Assembly (NCBI GenBank): GCA_020027875.1
Contig: JAHRHA010000022.1
Coordinates: 34,544 to 98,543, forward strand
DNA: 64,000 nucleotides
From: Micromonosporaceae bacterium
GTDB taxonomy: Bacteria > Actinomycetota > Actinomycetes > Mycobacteriales > Micromonosporaceae
Direction of reading: 5' to 3'
A program made the position numbers and the translations under genes. The notes below the pieces were generated by a model that had not been told where the DNA came from, ran no database searches, and was given only the letters and a program-made list of their open reading frames with translations. Numbering within the stretch: position 1 is the stretch's first letter; each line of letters opens with the position of its first letter. This document shows, in pieces, positions 62,330 through 64,000 of the stretch.

Positions 62330-64000
62330 GTGGCGAGGATGATACTGGCCGGACTGCGCCGGCGCTGGGGTCGGGCCGCGGCGTTGCTGCTGGGCGTACT
62401 GGTCGCGACGACGGGGTTCACCGTGCTCACCGGAAGCACGGCGACGTCGCGGCTGGTCGTGGAGGGGAGCGTCGACGAGCACGCTCGGGGCGCGTACGAC
62501 ATCCTGGTCCGGCCGGCCGGCGCCCGGACCGATCTGGAGGCCGGCCGCGGGTTGGTTAAGGCCAACTTCCTGGCCGGCCTGTACGGGGGCATCACCGCCG
62601 AGCAGTGGCACCGGATCGAGGCGATCGACGGGGTCGATGTCGCCGCCCCGATCGCCATTCTGGGGTACGTCACCGCCGTCGTGGGCTTCGTGACGATCGA
62701 CGTGACCGACCTGGTCGACCCGACGCTGGAGACCCAACTCATCCGGGTCAACTTCACCTGGCGCGGCGAGCGCGGTCTGACCAATGCCGCGGACCCGGAT
62801 CCCGCGATCATCTACGTTACGAAACGGGCGGTGGTCGGCCCGAAGGAGGATTGGGTCCCTGGCGAGCCCGTCCGCTACGACGACGGGGTCCACCGGACGC
62901 CCGGTGACTGCGGACTGCATACTTCGCAGAGCCTCTTCGAGGTTCAGCCGGACGGACGCGCGCAGCCGCTCTGCGTCGGGAGCTTTCCTGACAACCCGAG
63001 CAGCCGGACCTGGGGGTCAGGGGTGGAGGCACAGCTGACGCCTCGTGGGACCTTTGTCATCAATGGCGCCGAGACACCTCGCTTGCGAGCCAAGATCGTC
63101 GCGCCGATGTCGATGCTCGCTGCCGCGATCGACCCGGCCGCCGAGGCGAGGCTGGTCGGGTTGGATCGGGCCCTGGTCAACGGGCGGTATCTGACCGACG
63201 ATGAGGAGTTAACATCCGATGGGCAAGGCGCTCCGGTCCTGCTGGCTTCCGATGCCTACCTGGACGAGCGCGCCGACGCAGTGGCGGAGCGAATCGCCAA
63301 CCCCGAACTGGCCGGGCTGGACGCTTCCGGGATCGGCCGCATCATGGCGGCCGCGACGCCACAGGCCTTCGCTCAGGCCGAGGGCAAAGCGGTCCAGGAC
63401 CTGTATCGCGAGAGTACGGTCGCGATCCTCGGCCAACCCGACGGTGCGACTGTTTGGTTCGAGCAGCTGCTTAGCGCCGAGGCCGCCGAGTACGACGCGC
63501 AACCCGACGGCGGGCTGCGTCCGCGCACGGCGCCCGGTACCGCCGCCGACGTACTGACCTCGGCCCTGAGATCGGGAATGAACCCCGTGCCTGTCCCGAT
63601 GCCGCGGCTGGCCGCCGATACCGCGCAACGCGCGACTAGCCCGGTGACCGAGCTGACAAGGCGCCGTCTCGCGTACGGTGCGCCGGTGGGCGTATTCGAC
63701 CGCTCGCGGCTGGCCGCCGGTGACGTGTTGGCGGCGCCACTGGAGACCTACTCGCAGTCGTCGGCGACCGGTGCGGATGAGCGTAGCCGGGAGCTGCTGG
63801 GTGGGCAGCCGATGCTGCCGACGAGCAACTCGGGCGGGTACCTGTCGACGTCGCCTTCGGTGCTGGTGGCGTTGGACTCGTTGTGGCAGGCCTACTGGGC
63901 GGCCGATGCGATCAGCGCGGTGCGGGTGCGGGTGGCCGGCGTGACCGGGTTCGACGACCTGTCCCGGGAGCGGGTGCGGTTGGTGGCCGAGGACATCGCC
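62330..64000 (+). CDS. FtsX/MacB-type ABC transporter permease, 5' part
   Basis: 557 codons are open to the window end with no stop. GTG start with GGGGAGG 7 nt upstream; an ATG follows three codons later. An N-terminal helix (about 13-37, AAALLLGVLVATTGFTVLTG) is followed by a long extracytoplasmic region (about 45 to at least 557), the MacB periplasmic-core layout. Further helices must lie beyond the window. Such permeases drive mechanotransmission for export of peptides, lipids or antibiotics; the ATPase would be expected downstream. The divergent PadR gene suggests drug-responsive control. Confidence 0.8.
   Translation, partial: MARMILAGLRRRWGRAAALLLGVLVATTGFTVLTGSTATSRLVVEGSVDEHARGAYDILVRPAGARTDLEAGRGLVKANFLAGLYGGITAEQWHRIEAIDGVDVAAPIAILGYVTAVVGFVTIDVTDLVDPTLETQLIRVNFTWRGERGLTNAADPDPAIIYVTKRAVVGPKEDWVPGEPVRYDDGVHRTPGDCGLHTSQSLFEVQPDGRAQPLCVGSFPDNPSSRTWGSGVEAQLTPRGTFVINGAETPRLRAKIVAPMSMLAAAIDPAAEARLVGLDRALVNGRYLTDDEELTSDGQGAPVLLASDAYLDERADAVAERIANPELAGLDASGIGRIMAAATPQAFAQAEGKAVQDLYRESTVAILGQPDGATVWFEQLLSAEAAEYDAQPDGGLRPRTAPGTAADVLTSALRSGMNPVPVPMPRLAADTAQRATSPVTELTRRRLAYGAPVGVFDRSRLAAGDVLAAPLETYSQSSATGADERSRELLGGQPMLPTSNSGGYLSTSPSVLVALDSLWQAYWAADAISAVRVRVAGVTGFDDLSRERVRLVAEDIA

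Overview
The window is high-GC DNA from an actinobacterium, most likely of the family Micromonosporaceae. The grounds are strong G/C bias at third codon positions, many GTG starts, F420-type and cobalamin-dependent enzymes, an actinobacterial LexA box (CGAAC-N4-GTTCG), and a housekeeping gene order typical of that group: DUF3046 gene - recA - recX - rny - gluABCD - miaB - miaA - dapF - hflX - lexA - nrdR - nrdJ. The family assignment is inference; the phylum is secure. I saw no rRNA, tRNA, CRISPR array or complete insertion sequence.

1-7.8 kb: a cell-surface glycan and phosphoester locus. Four genes are coupled by 4-nt ATGA/GTGA overlaps: a GT39-type membrane glycosyltransferase, a membrane-anchored phosphoesterase, a two-part membrane protein ending in a GH99-like domain, and a purple-acid-type metallophosphatase. 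A secreted DNRLRE/beta-helix protein follows. I do not know this combination as a named system. 7.8-15.9 kb: a decayed VWA gene, a membrane protein, a polyamine-type ABC transporter operon with three operator-like repeats exactly 31 bp apart, two paralogous lipoproteins and an acyl-CoA dehydrogenase. 16-23.2 kb: MFS transporter, DUF3046, recA (with a 437-aa intein), recX and rny. 23.2-27.6 kb: an acyl-CoA ligase / saccharopine-like / SDR operon facing a TetR regulator across a strong dyad. 27.6-31 kb: gluABCD glutamate uptake.

31.3-49.9 kb: core genes miaB, DUF349, an extradiol-dioxygenase-like gene, miaA, dapF, malic enzyme, hflX, lexA, nrdR and nrdJ. The cobalamin-dependent ribonucleotide reductase gene nrdJ carries two inteins, a 136-aa mini-intein and a 431-aa LAGLIDADG intein, so the window holds three inteins, all in DNA-metabolism genes. 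Two paralogous secreted beta-propeller proteins and several intergenic repeats (GATCATG palindromes next to G-runs, 34-35-bp and 17-bp tandem repeats) are scattered here.

49.9-64 kb: accessory genes. These are a DUF4386 membrane protein, a TetR remnant, a DUF2157/GDYxxLxY pair, a two-gene toxin-antitoxin module, DUF2293, a cytochrome P450, VOC, AraC, an LLM oxidoreductase, an NmrA-like remnant, L-2-hydroxyglutarate oxidase, a lipoprotein, IdeR, a frameshifted PadR regulator and the start of a FtsX/MacB-type permease that runs off the window.

The regulatory logic ties DNA repair to dNTP supply. LexA boxes lie between lexA and nrdR, a weak LexA box and two perfect TTATCCACA boxes lie upstream of recA, and a NrdR-box-like site plus a stable leader hairpin precede nrdR-nrdJ. 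The extein around the RecA intein shows patches of low GC3, which suggests the intein arrived with co-converted flanking DNA.
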